Assembly (NCBI GenBank): GCA_965215945.1
Contig: CBDCFC010000025.1
Span: 62,001-126,000, forward strand
Direction: 5' to 3'
Length of the DNA: 64,000 nucleotides
DNA from: JAHEKD01 sp965215945
Lineage (GTDB): Bacteria; Pseudomonadota; Gammaproteobacteria; Arenicellales; JAHEKD01
Shown one piece after another: positions 10,627 to 19,605 of this stretch. Positions within the stretch are counted from its first letter, which is position 1, and each line of letters begins with the position of its first letter. The notes under the pieces are model-generated. The model did not search any database and had not been told where the DNA came from. It was given only the letters and a program-made list of their open reading frames with translations. The translations under genes and the position numbers were made by a program.

Positions 10627-11315
10627 TTAGTTGGGATTATTCGTTAATAGGTAAAGACGTAAATGTTCTGGGGGGCGCTTTTGAGGAAAGGATACAATCC
10701 ACTCGACCTTTGCGATAGAGAATGGAGGTTGATCTAGACAAACACCAGAATTTAATTTACGACGAGTGTGATGTCCCGATGGTATATCTACGTTTGGAGT
10801 TTCGAATTTAGCAGGAAACTGCTCAGTAATTAAAACTAACTTATAAGGTTTTATTAAATTGAGTGTTTTTGCAATATCGTCGTTACTTAGGTGTTGTAAA
10901 ACTTGCCTAATTAAAACTATATCACCGTCAGGCAGTTTGTCTTTAGTTATATCTAGCTGTTTGAAGCGGATGCGATCATTAGCGAATGTTGAGTTGTTGT
11001 AATTGATTAAATCATCTACAACATCAATTCCTGTGTAATCAATAGACGGCAATAAGTTGGTTAAAATATTTCCAACTTGAAAATCCCCACAGCCTAGATC
11101 AATGATTCGAAGCGGGTCCACATTTATATTCTCAGCATGATTTGTGATAATTTCACTAATCAATTCACAATATGGTTGAGCATATTGTGGTTGTGAACCT
11201 GAACCAGAGAAATACGGGCCAATATTGTTTCCCCACTTTTTTGTTTATAAACTTTACTGAATACATGATCGAGTGATTTTGGTTTACGAAATTTAAGAAA
11301 ATCGAAAGGTGGCAT
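10627..11315 (-). CDS. SAM-dependent methyltransferase, frame broken by a one-base deletion
   Basis: The intact part (10627-11163) is a class I SAM methyltransferase with motif I RIIDLGCGDFQVG, the acidic residue in YTGIDVVDDLI, and the post-I/IV region DGDIVLIRQVLQHLS. Upstream the same frame continues without a start through IGPYFSGSGSQPQYAQPY, a typical lead-in for this family. An ATG at 11315 opens MPPFDFLKFRKPKSLDHVFSK in another frame. Adding one base to the run of six T (11237-11242) joins them into about 230 residues. It lies in an AT-rich patch beside a truncated glycosyltransferase, suggesting remains of a polysaccharide-modification locus. Substrate unknown. Confidence 0.6.
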
Positions 11316-11556
11316 TAAATTAAGTTTCTATGTTAGACAAAATGTATGATATCAAAACCCAATTAAAATATCGTTGATAATTATTTTCCTCAATGGTCAG
11401 TGATTGCTTGCTAACGTCTGCTCTACTTCGCTCACCAGGTTTATCGCCATCTGAATCACCATCATGCCCGCCAATATCACCATCTGAGTTCTGCGGTATT
11501 TACCGCATCATCACCGCCAGCTTTTTATATTTCTCTATTAGATATAAAAATCTTTT
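11316..11556. other. Spacer with Asp-Gly-type tandem codons, no intact gene
   Basis: No credible gene. On the minus strand around 11400-11500 the sequence reads as short GAT-GGT-like repeats (DGDIGGHDGDSDGDK in one frame), interrupted by a stop and a frame change from a GGDDAVNTAELRW segment. A short palindrome, TGCGGT-attt-ACCGCA, is present near 11490-11510. It could be the decayed end of a gene or a simple-sequence spacer. The plus-strand frame across the same bases (11393-11584) is Ser/Pro-rich and looks like an artefact of the repeat. Confidence 0.3.
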
Positions 11557-11917
11557 CTATGTGGAATTTATTTCAACTAGTTGATTGAATGATTTGTACA
11601 CTTTTGTTACTGGTAGAAATGACTTCCAATGTACTCCAACAAATCGCTTCGGAAGGTAAGGAGAAACACATAAATTTTTACTCCAGGCAGGCCGCCATGG
11701 ATGGTAAAACTTTAAACGGTTAAAAATACTCAGCACCGGAATGCCTAAATTCGACGCAAGATGCCCATTTCCAGAATCATTACCAATTAGGAATCCTGAT
11801 TCATGGTAATAATTAGCTAATTCAAGAAGTGATGACCATGCGGGAACTACTCAATAGTCTTTATAAATAGCCCGGCTTGGATAAAAAGTTGTAGTCAAAT
11901 TGTAGGTGGCTCTAAAA
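11557..11917 (-). pseudogene. Truncated glycosyltransferase family 9 (heptosyltransferase-like) remnant
   Basis: Read on the minus strand, the bases between 11917 and the TAG at 11557 encode the C-terminal third of a GT9 glycosyltransferase. The signature region is ESGFLIGNDSGNGHLASN, followed by LGIPVLSIFN and a YHPWRPAW segment, ending in ...FNQLVEINST. An in-frame TGA interrupts it at 11851-11853, where a Trp codon would fit (DY-stop-VVPAW). The N-terminal nucleotide-fold domain is missing: the open frame begins just after the stop of the YkgJ-like gene. It is too short to be active. GT9 enzymes build the LPS inner core or related glycans, so this is probably debris of a surface-glycan gene. 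It was too broken to appear as an ordinary open reading frame. Confidence 0.7.
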
Positions 11918-11921
11918 AAAG

Positions 11922-12464
11922 TCAAAAAAACTTTTTATACTTTCGGTTTTTGCGGATGAACTCATCGAGTAAATATTCGAGCAAAGAATAGGCCGCGTAT
12001 GCCTCTTTGTTGGATTGAATAAATTCTGTTCTGTTGGCCTTTGTTTTGATGTCGGAGCCATGTAGTAGTAAAAATTTATCCATCAAATTAAGTGGCTCTA
12101 CAAAACAAACTTTTTTGTTAAGATATTCGTTCAAGATATCACGATTATGTTTTACTGCTTTGATTAGTTCCAGGGCCTTATCATTATCGAGTTTCCCCGT
12201 ATTAATATTGCTTAAAGCTTTGCATGAATAATGTCTGCAAGTGTCAGGTCTGGTGTCATAAATTTGACAACCAGTGCCTTCGCAAAATTCGATACAGGGC
12301 TGATGGAAAAAATGCTCCACCGTACTAATCAGTTTTATTTTGGAGCTTATAAAGTTTTCTCTTTCCTTTTTTTTACTGCGCACACGGGTCAATCCATGTA
12401 ATGTTCCGTCACAACATAATCCACAATCAAGACAAATTGAGTTTTTTATTTCGTTTTTGTTCAT
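11922..12464 (-). CDS. YkgJ-family cysteine cluster protein
   Basis: 180 residues of the YkgJ/CxxCxxCC family (PF03692), putative zinc- or iron-binding proteins. The N-terminal cluster CLDCGLCCDG and the second cluster PCIEFCEGTGCQIYDTRP with DTCRHYSC supply the conserved cysteines. No signal peptide is seen, so it is probably cytoplasmic. The C-terminal part is Lys/Asn-rich and the gene is more AT-rich than its upstream neighbours. It lies at the edge of the decaying accessory patch. The function of the family is not established. Confidence 0.75.
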   Translation of the reverse strand: MNKNEIKNSICLDCGLCCDGTLHGLTRVRSKKKERENFISSKIKLISTVEHFFHQPCIEFCEGTGCQIYDTRPDTCRHYSCKALSNINTGKLDNDKALELIKAVKHNRDILNEYLNKKVCFVEPLNLMDKFLLLHGSDIKTKANRTEFIQSNKEAYAAYSLLEYLLDEFIRKNRKYKKFF

Positions 12465-12511
12465 CAGAGTTTTATGTGCTGCATAATTATTCTGACATCA
12501 ATGACCAAGAT

Positions 12512-13030
12512 TTACTGTCGAATTAATAAGGCACTAACATTTTTTATAACCTTACCAGCCTTAGTCAGCGTATAGTTCAGTTGCATGCCATCATTTTTTA
12601 AGGTTCGGTCATAGCGTTGAATTTCATAATCACCATCTTCAGTGATAACCATGCCAAATATTGTCAGTGTCTGATCGGTGATTTTTGCCCAGAAATACGG
12701 TTCGCCTTTCATCGGGTCCAAGGCTTCCTGTCCGCCGAATAAATTTGCCTTCATTGCTGAACCATAAATACCGTGACGGTCTGAGGTTAGAAAGTCAATT
12801 GAATAAGATTTAGTTTTGCCACTACCGGACTGATCTGAAGTGATCGTTTTCCAGCTTACATTAAACCCTTTTTCTATGGGCTTGATTTCGACTTCAAGAT
12901 TACGAATTTGATCATTCGAGATTTCAGCATGACCGGAAAATTTGCCAAAAAATTTGTTATAAATGGACTCGTCTGCCTGAACAGTCACCAACAGTAAAAA
13001 GAACAGAATTAAAATGATTTTATTTTTCAT
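12512..13030 (-). CDS. Secreted protein of unknown function
   Basis: The frame is open further upstream, but the ATG at 13030 is chosen because it begins a good signal peptide (MKNKIILILFFLLLVTVQA, cleavage before DES). The upstream extension would overlap the rhomboid gene and is not protein-like. The mature protein of about 153 residues is beta-rich and soluble (KFFGKFSGHAEI, WKTITSDQSGSG, EIQRYDRTL). I do not recognise the family. It follows the rhomboid gene with almost no gap, so it is probably cotranscribed. Confidence 0.6.
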   Translation of the reverse strand: MKNKIILILFFLLLVTVQADESIYNKFFGKFSGHAEISNDQIRNLEVEIKPIEKGFNVSWKTITSDQSGSGKTKSYSIDFLTSDRHGIYGSAMKANLFGGQEALDPMKGEPYFWAKITDQTLTIFGMVITEDGDYEIQRYDRTLKNDGMQLNYTLTKAGKVIKNVSALLIRQ

Positions 13031-13032
13031 GC

Positions 13033-13593
13033 CTAGCACGCATATCGAGGAAACCTGGCTAACCCGTAAGCTAATATAACACCACTGATCAAACCTGCTG
13101 TATGGGCGGTGTTGGCAATATGAACACCTATTTTTTCTAACAAACCGGACCAACATAAAACAAACCAACCGACGACGAACCAGGTGAATTTGGGGTCAAG
13201 GCGTAGAGGGTAATTGGGTGAAAATTTTCCCAATCCCCAAACAAAACCGAGCAATCCATAAATCACTCCGGAAAGTCCGCCAAATAATGGACCTGTAACG
13301 AGGTATTGTGCCGTATTAGAAATAATCGCCATAATAATGATAATAGAAATATAGACAACGCCGCCGTGTAAGGGTTCCAGCAAGCGCCCGAAAATCCACA
13401 TCATCACTCCATTCATTGATAGGTGTAAAATGCTGAAATGCAAAAACATCGGCGTTATCAGGCGCCAGAGTTGACCTTGCTTGATTTCATAAAATTGTGG
13501 TTCACTATAAACACTGTAAAAGAGTCCATAAACTGGCTCAAGTCGATCACCAAGCCCCGATATGACAGCGACTACAACACTAATCGCTAACAA
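13033..13593 (-). CDS. Rhomboid-family intramembrane serine protease
   Basis: A six-helix membrane protein with the rhomboid catalytic serine in GGLSGVIYGLLG, the catalytic histidine in ANTAHTAGLISG, and the helix-2 histidine and asparagine in LHFSILHLSMNG. Cleaves transmembrane substrates inside the membrane; substrate unknown. Start: the first listed start is TTG at 13593 with no clear ribosome binding site. The frame stays open 50 bases upstream, where an ATT at 13623 (ISKKPLITIALLAISV) has AGAGG about nine bases before it. The true N-terminus may therefore be longer and use a non-standard start. It overlaps no neighbour and ends next to the secreted-protein gene. Confidence 0.8.
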   Translation of the reverse strand: MLAISVVVAVISGLGDRLEPVYGLFYSVYSEPQFYEIKQGQLWRLITPMFLHFSILHLSMNGVMMWIFGRLLEPLHGGVVYISIIIIMAIISNTAQYLVTGPLFGGLSGVIYGLLGFVWGLGKFSPNYPLRLDPKFTWFVVGWFVLCWSGLLEKIGVHIANTAHTAGLISGVILAYGLARFPRYAC

Positions 13594-13640
13594 GGCAATA
13601 GTGATGAGTGGTTTTTTACTAATACCAGCAGACCTCTGTA

Positions 13641-14003
13641 TTAATCAGACGGTAAAATTTCCAGTCGATCGTTTTCCCCCAGTTCAATGATTCGACCATC
13701 GATAGTAGTGAATTTTCGTCCTTTAAGGGTATTTTTTTTGATTTGATATTCGCTAACACTGTTTTCACCGCTAATGACTTTGACTGTAATTAAACTGCGA
13801 TCATCCAACCAGTTTAAGGCAAAATATATACCCGAAAATAATAACAAGAAACCAACAATTATGTAGGCCATTAATTGAGTCGATAACCTGCCTTCGGGTA
13901 GCTCATGCTTGGGTGGTTGAGTTTGAGGAGCCGAGTTTTTAATTTTATAGAATAATAAAACAACAGCCGCGACTAAAATCGTGAAGAGAATTTTTTTGAG
14001 CAT
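13641..14003 (-). CDS. Small two-helix membrane protein of unknown function
   Basis: 120 residues. One helix lies at the very N-terminus (LFTILVAAVVLLFY) and a second near residues 46-66 (YIIVGFLLLFSGIYFAL), with a soluble C-terminal beta-rich tail (about residues 70-120). I do not recognise a family. It sits between ycgL and the rhomboid gene, and the short spacers suggest one operon beginning at gltA or ycgL. Confidence 0.6.
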   Translation of the reverse strand: MLKKILFTILVAAVVLLFYKIKNSAPQTQPPKHELPEGRLSTQLMAYIIVGFLLLFSGIYFALNWLDDRSLITVKVISGENSVSEYQIKKNTLKGRKFTTIDGRIIELGENDRLEILPSD

Positions 14004-14012
14004 TGCAAGTCG

Positions 14013-14273
14013 CTATAAGACGCTTAAATGACGCTCAATGTCATGAGTTGGCGGCATTTGCACATAATAACCCTGAGATTTAAGCTGGTCAGTGACGACA
14101 TCAATGTCTGCATTAGCAAGCCTTTCGCGCTGTCCGAGATCAACCGAAAGCACGTGCTCAAGGTCACCTAGCAATTGCAGCAAGGCATCGGGTATTTCGG
14201 AAAAGTCACCTTCCTTGGTAACATATAAATAAGTATCGGCCTTAAGATTACCCTTATAAACAAAACACTGCAT
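14013..14273 (-). CDS. ycgL: YcgL domain protein
   Basis: A small cytoplasmic protein of the YcgL family: MQCFVYKGNLKADTYLYVT, then LGDLEHVLSVDL, ANADIDVVTDQLKSQGYYVQ and a closing PP motif. An in-frame TTG at 14282 would add three residues. The ATG at 14273 is preferred. The family is common in gammaproteobacteria and has no settled biochemical role. It begins ten bases downstream of the gltA stop. Confidence 0.85.
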   Translation of the reverse strand: MQCFVYKGNLKADTYLYVTKEGDFSEIPDALLQLLGDLEHVLSVDLGQRERLANADIDVVTDQLKSQGYYVQMPPTHDIERHLSVL

Positions 14274-14282
14274 GAGTGACAA

Positions 14283-15668
14283 TTAAGTTTTGCCGCCCCA
14301 GAGCTTGCTCCAAAGTGATTTGTTGCCATTACCATTAGTAGATGCCGCTTCAAACGCTCTTTTATCGACACTTTCAAACTTACGTGAATCATTGCCAGTA
14401 TAAAGTTGACGAGGGCGGCCGATTTTCTTCTCGTCATCTTCAATCATTTCTTTCCAATGTGCGACCCAGCCCACCGTTCGACCAATGGCAAAAATCACCG
14501 TAAACATATTGGTTGGAAAGCCCATTGCACTAAGAATAATACCTGAGTAAAAATCGACATTTGGATAAAGCTTGCGTTTCACAAAATACTCATCTTCCAG
14601 CGCTATCTTTTCCAGTTCCATCGCTATGTCGAGTTGCGGTGAATCTTTAATGCCTAATTCATGTAACACTTCGTGGCAGGTTTCGCGCATCACAGTCGCA
14701 CGCGGGTCATAGTTTTTATAGACTCGATGACCAAAGCCCATTAAACGATAATCATCATCCGGGTTTTTAGCACGTTTGATAAATTCGGGAATGCGATCAA
14801 CCGATTCGATTTCAGCTAACATTTTAAGCACAGCTTCGTTAGCGCCGCCATGCGCAGGCCCCCACAATGAAGCAATACCCGAAGCGATACAAGCGAATGG
14901 ATTAGCACCTGAAGACCCAGCAAGTCTGACGGTTGATGTTGAGGCATTTTGCTCATGATCAGCATGCAAGATTAAAATCTTGTCCATCGCTTTGGCCAAT
15001 ACGGGGTTGGTTTTGTAGTCCTCGCACGGTACAGCAAACGTCATCTTGAGAAAATTCTCTGCGTAAGTCATGCTGTTATCAGGATAAACAAACGGTTGGC
15101 CAATCGAGTATTTATATGCCATTGCACCAATAGTCGGCATTTTTGCGATCAAACGATGCGCAGCTGTCATCCGTTGCATGGGATCATTAATGTCAGTGCT
15201 ATCATGATAAAAAGCAGATAAGGCACCCACTACACCAACCATAATGGCCATTGGATGAGAGTTGCGTCTAAACCCTTTAAAGAATGAAGCTAATTGATCA
15301 TGAACCATAGTATGGCGGGTAATGCTCTCATCAAATTCCTTTTTCTGCTGAGCAGAGGGTAATTCGCCGTATAAAAGCAAATAACAAACATCAAGGTAGT
15401 CGCTATGCTCGGCAAGTGCATCGATTGCATAGCCACGATGTTCCAAAACACCTTGCTCGCCATCAATAAAAGTAATAGCTGATGAACAAGAGGCGGTGGA
15501 CGTAAAGCCCGGATCATAGGCGAAATAACCGGTGTCACGATAAAGCCGGCGCACATCAATCGCTTTTGGGCCGACTGACCCACTTAGAACAGGTAGCTCG
15601 TATTGTTGACCTGTTGCATTATCCGTTAATGTAAACGAATGGTTTTCCGTGTTATTTTCGTCGCTCAT
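14283..15668 (-). CDS. gltA: Citrate synthase
   Basis: Condenses acetyl-CoA and oxaloacetate to citrate at the entry of the TCA cycle. The protein carries the citrate synthase motifs LILHADHEQNASTSTVRLAG, WGPAHGGANEAVL and GFGHRVYKNYDPRA, with catalytic histidines in the last two and the aspartate downstream. At 461 residues it is somewhat longer than E. coli GltA because of a low-complexity tail (ASTNGNGNKSLWSKLWGGKT). Type I hexameric form expected. Divergent from polB across a 235-bp AT-rich spacer that must hold both promoters. Confidence 0.97.
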   Translation of the reverse strand: MSDENNTENHSFTLTDNATGQQYELPVLSGSVGPKAIDVRRLYRDTGYFAYDPGFTSTASCSSAITFIDGEQGVLEHRGYAIDALAEHSDYLDVCYLLLYGELPSAQQKKEFDESITRHTMVHDQLASFFKGFRRNSHPMAIMVGVVGALSAFYHDSTDINDPMQRMTAAHRLIAKMPTIGAMAYKYSIGQPFVYPDNSMTYAENFLKMTFAVPCEDYKTNPVLAKAMDKILILHADHEQNASTSTVRLAGSSGANPFACIASGIASLWGPAHGGANEAVLKMLAEIESVDRIPEFIKRAKNPDDDYRLMGFGHRVYKNYDPRATVMRETCHEVLHELGIKDSPQLDIAMELEKIALEDEYFVKRKLYPNVDFYSGIILSAMGFPTNMFTVIFAIGRTVGWVAHWKEMIEDDEKKIGRPRQLYTGNDSRKFESVDKRAFEAASTNGNGNKSLWSKLWGGKT

Positions 15669-15903
15669 AAATAGTCCTCTTTAAGTATCCTTTTGCTTTA
15701 TCTGCTGCAAAAACACATATTGTGTGCTGCACAAATTCTATTTATAGCACAAATTACCCCTATCTAAAAAGCTAAACTCTATATCTATTAAAAATAGTGA
15801 GTATTCAAAGAATAGAGAAAAATGTGGCCGTTTTTGCGCGATTGTCAGAAATTAGTTTAGCATATTGAGAGAATAAACGACTTAGACGTTCATAAAAGCT
15901 GAG

Positions 15904-18207
15904 ATGGAAATATTTATCCTAACCCGTGAATGGCAGCAAACTCAACAGGGCGTGGAGCTTTGCTATTGGGGTACGACGGGTGATAAAGCAGTTAAATTGC
16001 TGATAACCAACCAACCTTCAGTTTGTTTTATTCAAACTAAGCAAAAACTTGATGCAAATCTGGCACAATTATTTCAGCAGCGTAAAACGCTAGAACTGAC
16101 AGATTTCGATGGTAATCAGGTTGATGGTTTGTATTTTTCCAATCAGCATCAATTACGCAATTTTTCCGATCAAATTTATCAACGTGGTCTAAAGCTCTAC
16201 GAATCAGATGTGAAACCCACCGACCGATTTTTAATGGAGCGCTTTATTACAGCTTCGTGCGAGGTTTTTGGACAACCTGAAACAGACAACACTGGTTCCT
16301 TGATATTTACCAATCCCAAACTTAAGCCTGCACAGCTAAAACCCAAAATAAAATGGCTTTCTATCGATATCGAGACTGATATTACCGCGAATGATTTGTA
16401 TTCGATTGCGGTTTACGGCGAACATAAACAGCACGTCTTTATGCTCAGCGATCAACCGATAGATGAAAATCCGGAGTTTGAGTGGACTCTATACCAGTCA
16501 GAAAAGCATTTGCTAGAGGCATTTTTAGTGTGGTTACAAAACTATGATCCCGATCTAATCATTGGTTGGAACGTTGTTGGTTTTGATTTAATTGTTCTGG
16601 AGAAAAAATATCAGCAGTTGGGATTAAAACTCAACATCGGCCGACAAAATTCTGAAGCTCGAATTTTCAAATCACGCCAGGCGGGGGAAATGAACATCGC
16701 CCAGATTTCAGGGCGTGTGGTGATGGATGGAATTGAAATGCTTCGAGCTGCATTCTGGTCATTCGAAAGTTTTGCACTTGATTTTGTCGCCGGTGAATTA
16801 CTCGGTGAAAGTAAACTGATTGGCGAAGAAGATAAGCCAGAACAAATCACCGATTTATTCAATAACAACAAAGTGCAACTGGCTCGCTATAACCTTGAAG
16901 ATTGCCGCCTGGTAGCCGAAATATTCAAAACGACCGGTTTAATTGAGTTCGCCACTGAACGAGCTGCGATGACCGGATTGGCATTCGGCAGGGTCGGCGG
17001 TTCTGTGGCCGCGTTTGATAACTTGTATTTACCACGCTTGCACCGGAAAGGCTGTGTAGCACCTGACGTAAGATCGCAACCCGACGCTGCGGCCAGCCCC
17101 GGTGGTTACGTGATTGATTCCAGGCCGGGCTTATATGATGACGTTTTATTGCTGGATTTTAAAAGCCTGTACCCGAGTATTATTCGAACTTTCCGAATTG
17201 ATCCACTGGGTTTGGCCCAACCCGGTGAAAACCCTGTTCCGGGTTTTTTACAGGCCAATTTCTCGCGTGAGCAGAGCATCCTGCCAGAATTAATTAAGGA
17301 GCTTTGGGCCAGGCGTGATGAAGCAAAAAAGCAAAATAACCAGCCACTTTCACACGCTGTGAAAATAATAATGAACTCTTTTTATGGCGTGTTGGGTACG
17401 GATGGTTGCCGGTTTTTTGATCCGCGTTTGGCCAGCAGTATTACCCGCCGTGGTCACGAGATAATTCAACAATCTCAGGCCTTTATCGAGAGGCAAGGAC
17501 GACAGGTGATTTACGGCGATACGGATTCAATTTTTGTTTTGCTTGAATCAGGTTTGACGATCAAACAGGCGAGAGACACCGGTGAGCAATTGATGAACCA
17601 ATTAAACGAATTCTGGCAACAAAAAATAAAGCAGGACTTTAATTTGCCTTGTTATCTGGAAATTGAGTTTGAAACCCACTTTAAAAAGTTTTATATGCCT
17701 ACAGTACGTGGCTCTGATCAGGGCAGTAAAAAGCGTTATGCCGGTTGGGTGGTAGCTGATGGCAAAAAACCAGAACTTGTGATCAAGGGTTTAGAAGCTG
17801 TTCGTACTGACTGGACGCCGTTTGCGCGTGAAGCGCAGAGCGAAGTGTTGAATCGACTGTTTACCGATCAACCGGTTAACGACTATGTGCTTGAACTAGC
17901 ACAAGGGCTGGCAGAAGGTCAATTTGATAATCAGTTGGTTTATGCCAAGCGTCTTAGAAAACCGCTGGCAAGCTACACCAAAAATGTGCCACCGCATGTA
18001 CAAGCAGCGCGCAAGATGGAAAAACCTGGTCGAAAAATTAGTTATATGATCACCTTGAACGGAGCTGAGCCTGTGTCGCATCTAACAGCAAAACCTGACT
18101 ATGATCATTATCTGGAGCGACAACTCAAGCCGGCAGTAGAGGGATTACTGCACTGTGTTGAACTCGATTTTGATGATATTGTTCGCTCACAAATGACACT
18201 TTTTTAA
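15904..18207 (+). CDS. polB: DNA polymerase II (family B)
   Basis: A 767-residue family B polymerase used in repair and replication restart. The exonuclease domain shows WLSIDIETD (Exo I) and IIGWNVVGFDL (Exo II). The polymerase domain shows LLDFKSLYPSIIRTF (motif A), KIIMNSFYGVLG (motif B) and IYGDTDSIFV (motif C with both aspartates). Length matches E. coli Pol II (783). In E. coli the gene belongs to the SOS regulon; I did not identify a clear LexA box in the upstream spacer. Single gene. Confidence 0.96.
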   Translation: MEIFILTREWQQTQQGVELCYWGTTGDKAVKLLITNQPSVCFIQTKQKLDANLAQLFQQRKTLELTDFDGNQVDGLYFSNQHQLRNFSDQIYQRGLKLYESDVKPTDRFLMERFITASCEVFGQPETDNTGSLIFTNPKLKPAQLKPKIKWLSIDIETDITANDLYSIAVYGEHKQHVFMLSDQPIDENPEFEWTLYQSEKHLLEAFLVWLQNYDPDLIIGWNVVGFDLIVLEKKYQQLGLKLNIGRQNSEARIFKSRQAGEMNIAQISGRVVMDGIEMLRAAFWSFESFALDFVAGELLGESKLIGEEDKPEQITDLFNNNKVQLARYNLEDCRLVAEIFKTTGLIEFATERAAMTGLAFGRVGGSVAAFDNLYLPRLHRKGCVAPDVRSQPDAAASPGGYVIDSRPGLYDDVLLLDFKSLYPSIIRTFRIDPLGLAQPGENPVPGFLQANFSREQSILPELIKELWARRDEAKKQNNQPLSHAVKIIMNSFYGVLGTDGCRFFDPRLASSITRRGHEIIQQSQAFIERQGRQVIYGDTDSIFVLLESGLTIKQARDTGEQLMNQLNEFWQQKIKQDFNLPCYLEIEFETHFKKFYMPTVRGSDQGSKKRYAGWVVADGKKPELVIKGLEAVRTDWTPFAREAQSEVLNRLFTDQPVNDYVLELAQGLAEGQFDNQLVYAKRLRKPLASYTKNVPPHVQAARKMEKPGRKISYMITLNGAEPVSHLTAKPDYDHYLERQLKPAVEGLLHCVELDFDDIVRSQMTLF

Positions 18208-18249
18208 TCAGAGTGGTTTTATATTCTAAATCTGTAAAAGGGAAGTCCT

Positions 18250-18302
18250 AGGTTTGTCATCCCGAGCACCCGTATGGGCATAAACTTGTCGAGGGATCTG
18301 AA
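18250..18302. repeat. Dispersed intergenic repeat of the GTCATCCCGAGC...GAGGGATCT type
   Basis: Downstream of polB, a GTCATCCCGAGC-like segment and a TCGAGGGATCT segment flank about 25 bases. This pattern is common in dispersed intergenic repeats of many proteobacteria. Related GTCATCCCGGA / GTCATTCCGGA blocks occur at about 19640-19720 in this window. Copy number in the genome cannot be judged here. Confidence 0.4.
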
Positions 18303-18338
18303 AATAGTTTTTAATGAGGTAATGACTAAAATATTCTA

Positions 18339-19205
18339 GTGAATATGAGAAAACCTAAAGAAATAAAACTCTCGATTCGTAACATCGATTTAGCCGCTTT
18401 GCACTGGCAGTGTGAGTCGACTGTAAGAATTCTGGCTCTACACGGTTGGCTGGATAATGCCGAAAGCTTCGGCGCTTTGGCCGAATTACTGCCTGATTGT
18501 GAAATCGTTGCGTTGGATTTTCCCGGTCACGGGCATTCCGATCATCGTCCGCAAGGCGAGATTCTGCACTATGTCAATTACATCGTTGATGTTTATGAGG
18601 TACTCAAAGCACTTGATTGGGATCGCTGTGTTTTGCTTGGCCATTCGATGGGTGCCGGGGTGGCAAGTGTCTTTGTATCTGCCTTCCCGGATATGTTTAA
18701 GGGGTTAATTTGCTTGGATGGTTTGGGGCCGATCACCTGCGCCGCAGATCATTTGCCGCAGCGGTTGAATAAATCTGTTCGCATGAACATCAAGTCCGAC
18801 GCAAAAACCAAAACGGTTTATCCAGATGTTGATGCAGCAATAGCGGCCAGACACCAGGTTGGTGATATTTCCCGAGAATCAGTGCAAAAGCTGGTACGAC
18901 GTAATCTGAAAAAAGTTAGTGATGGATATGTTTGGCGCTCTGATGTGCGGCTTCGTTTGCCATCGTTGTATTATCTTTCAGAACAACAGGCACAGGCTTA
19001 CATGCGAAAAATTACTGTGCCGACATTGATCATTCGCCCCGTTGACTCCAATTTTCGTGCTGAATCGGTACTAAAAAAACGGGCTGACTTGATTGAAGAT
19101 TTAACCTGGCATAATGTGCCAGGCGGCCATCATGTGCATATGGACAACCCTGATGTTTTAATTCCAGCCATCAAGGAGTTTCTGCAGGGGCTTGAAAAAG
19201 CTTGA
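18339..19205 (+). CDS. Alpha/beta hydrolase
   Basis: A 288-residue alpha/beta-fold hydrolase. Visible motifs are the oxyanion region LHGWLDNAES, ALDFPGHGHSDHRP, the nucleophile elbow LLGHSMGAG (catalytic Ser), and the C-terminal His in VPGGHHVHMDNP. A lid domain lies in the middle (about residues 130-215). Likely an esterase or lipase-like enzyme; substrate cannot be predicted. Start GTG at 18339, or ATG at 18345 two codons in. Monocistronic, or cotranscribed with the DUF1820 gene 58 bp downstream. Confidence 0.8.
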   Translation: MNMRKPKEIKLSIRNIDLAALHWQCESTVRILALHGWLDNAESFGALAELLPDCEIVALDFPGHGHSDHRPQGEILHYVNYIVDVYEVLKALDWDRCVLLGHSMGAGVASVFVSAFPDMFKGLICLDGLGPITCAADHLPQRLNKSVRMNIKSDAKTKTVYPDVDAAIAARHQVGDISRESVQKLVRRNLKKVSDGYVWRSDVRLRLPSLYYLSEQQAQAYMRKITVPTLIIRPVDSNFRAESVLKKRADLIEDLTWHNVPGGHHVHMDNPDVLIPAIKEFLQGLEKA

Positions 19206-19263
19206 ATTTCACCGATATAAACACGATGTTATAATGTCTTTTAGTTAATTTTAATTGTTAACA

Positions 19264-19605
19264 ATGAGCCAGAAAAAAAGAATTTACCGAGTCGTATTCC
19301 AGAATCAGGGAAATATATACGAACTTCATGCCCGTGAAGTTTCACAGGGTAATATGTTTGCATTCGTAGAAATCGGCGATATTATATTCGGTGAGCGTTC
19401 ACAACTGGTTGTCGATCCTTCTGATGAAAAACTCAAGTCTGAATTCTCCGGTGTAAAGCGAACTTACATTCCCATGCACGCCATTCTACGTATTGACGAA
19501 GTTGAAAAAGAAGGGGTTAACAAAATTACTTCTGCATCCGGTGAAAAAAGTAAAATCACCCCTTTCCCGATGCCGGTACCACCGACAGGGAGCGGTTCCT
19601 CTTGA
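19264..19605 (+). CDS. DUF1820 protein
   Basis: A small protein of the DUF1820 family, recognisable from IYRVVFQNQGNIYELHAREV, the GDIIFGE segment and the end PMHAILRIDEVEKEG. ATG at 19264 is preferred over an in-frame TTG at 19255. It is probably cytoplasmic and its function is unknown; the family is frequent in gammaproteobacteria. It is followed at its stop codon by an inverted repeat and a long repeat-bearing spacer. Confidence 0.85.
   Translation: MSQKKRIYRVVFQNQGNIYELHAREVSQGNMFAFVEIGDIIFGERSQLVVDPSDEKLKSEFSGVKRTYIPMHAILRIDEVEKEGVNKITSASGEKSKITPFPMPVPPTGSGSS

Noticed and set aside
11393..11584. Plus-strand 63-residue Ser/Pro-rich frame.
   Set aside because: It reads a repeat antisense to Asp-Gly codons and overlaps the end of the GT9 remnant; no start signal or family.
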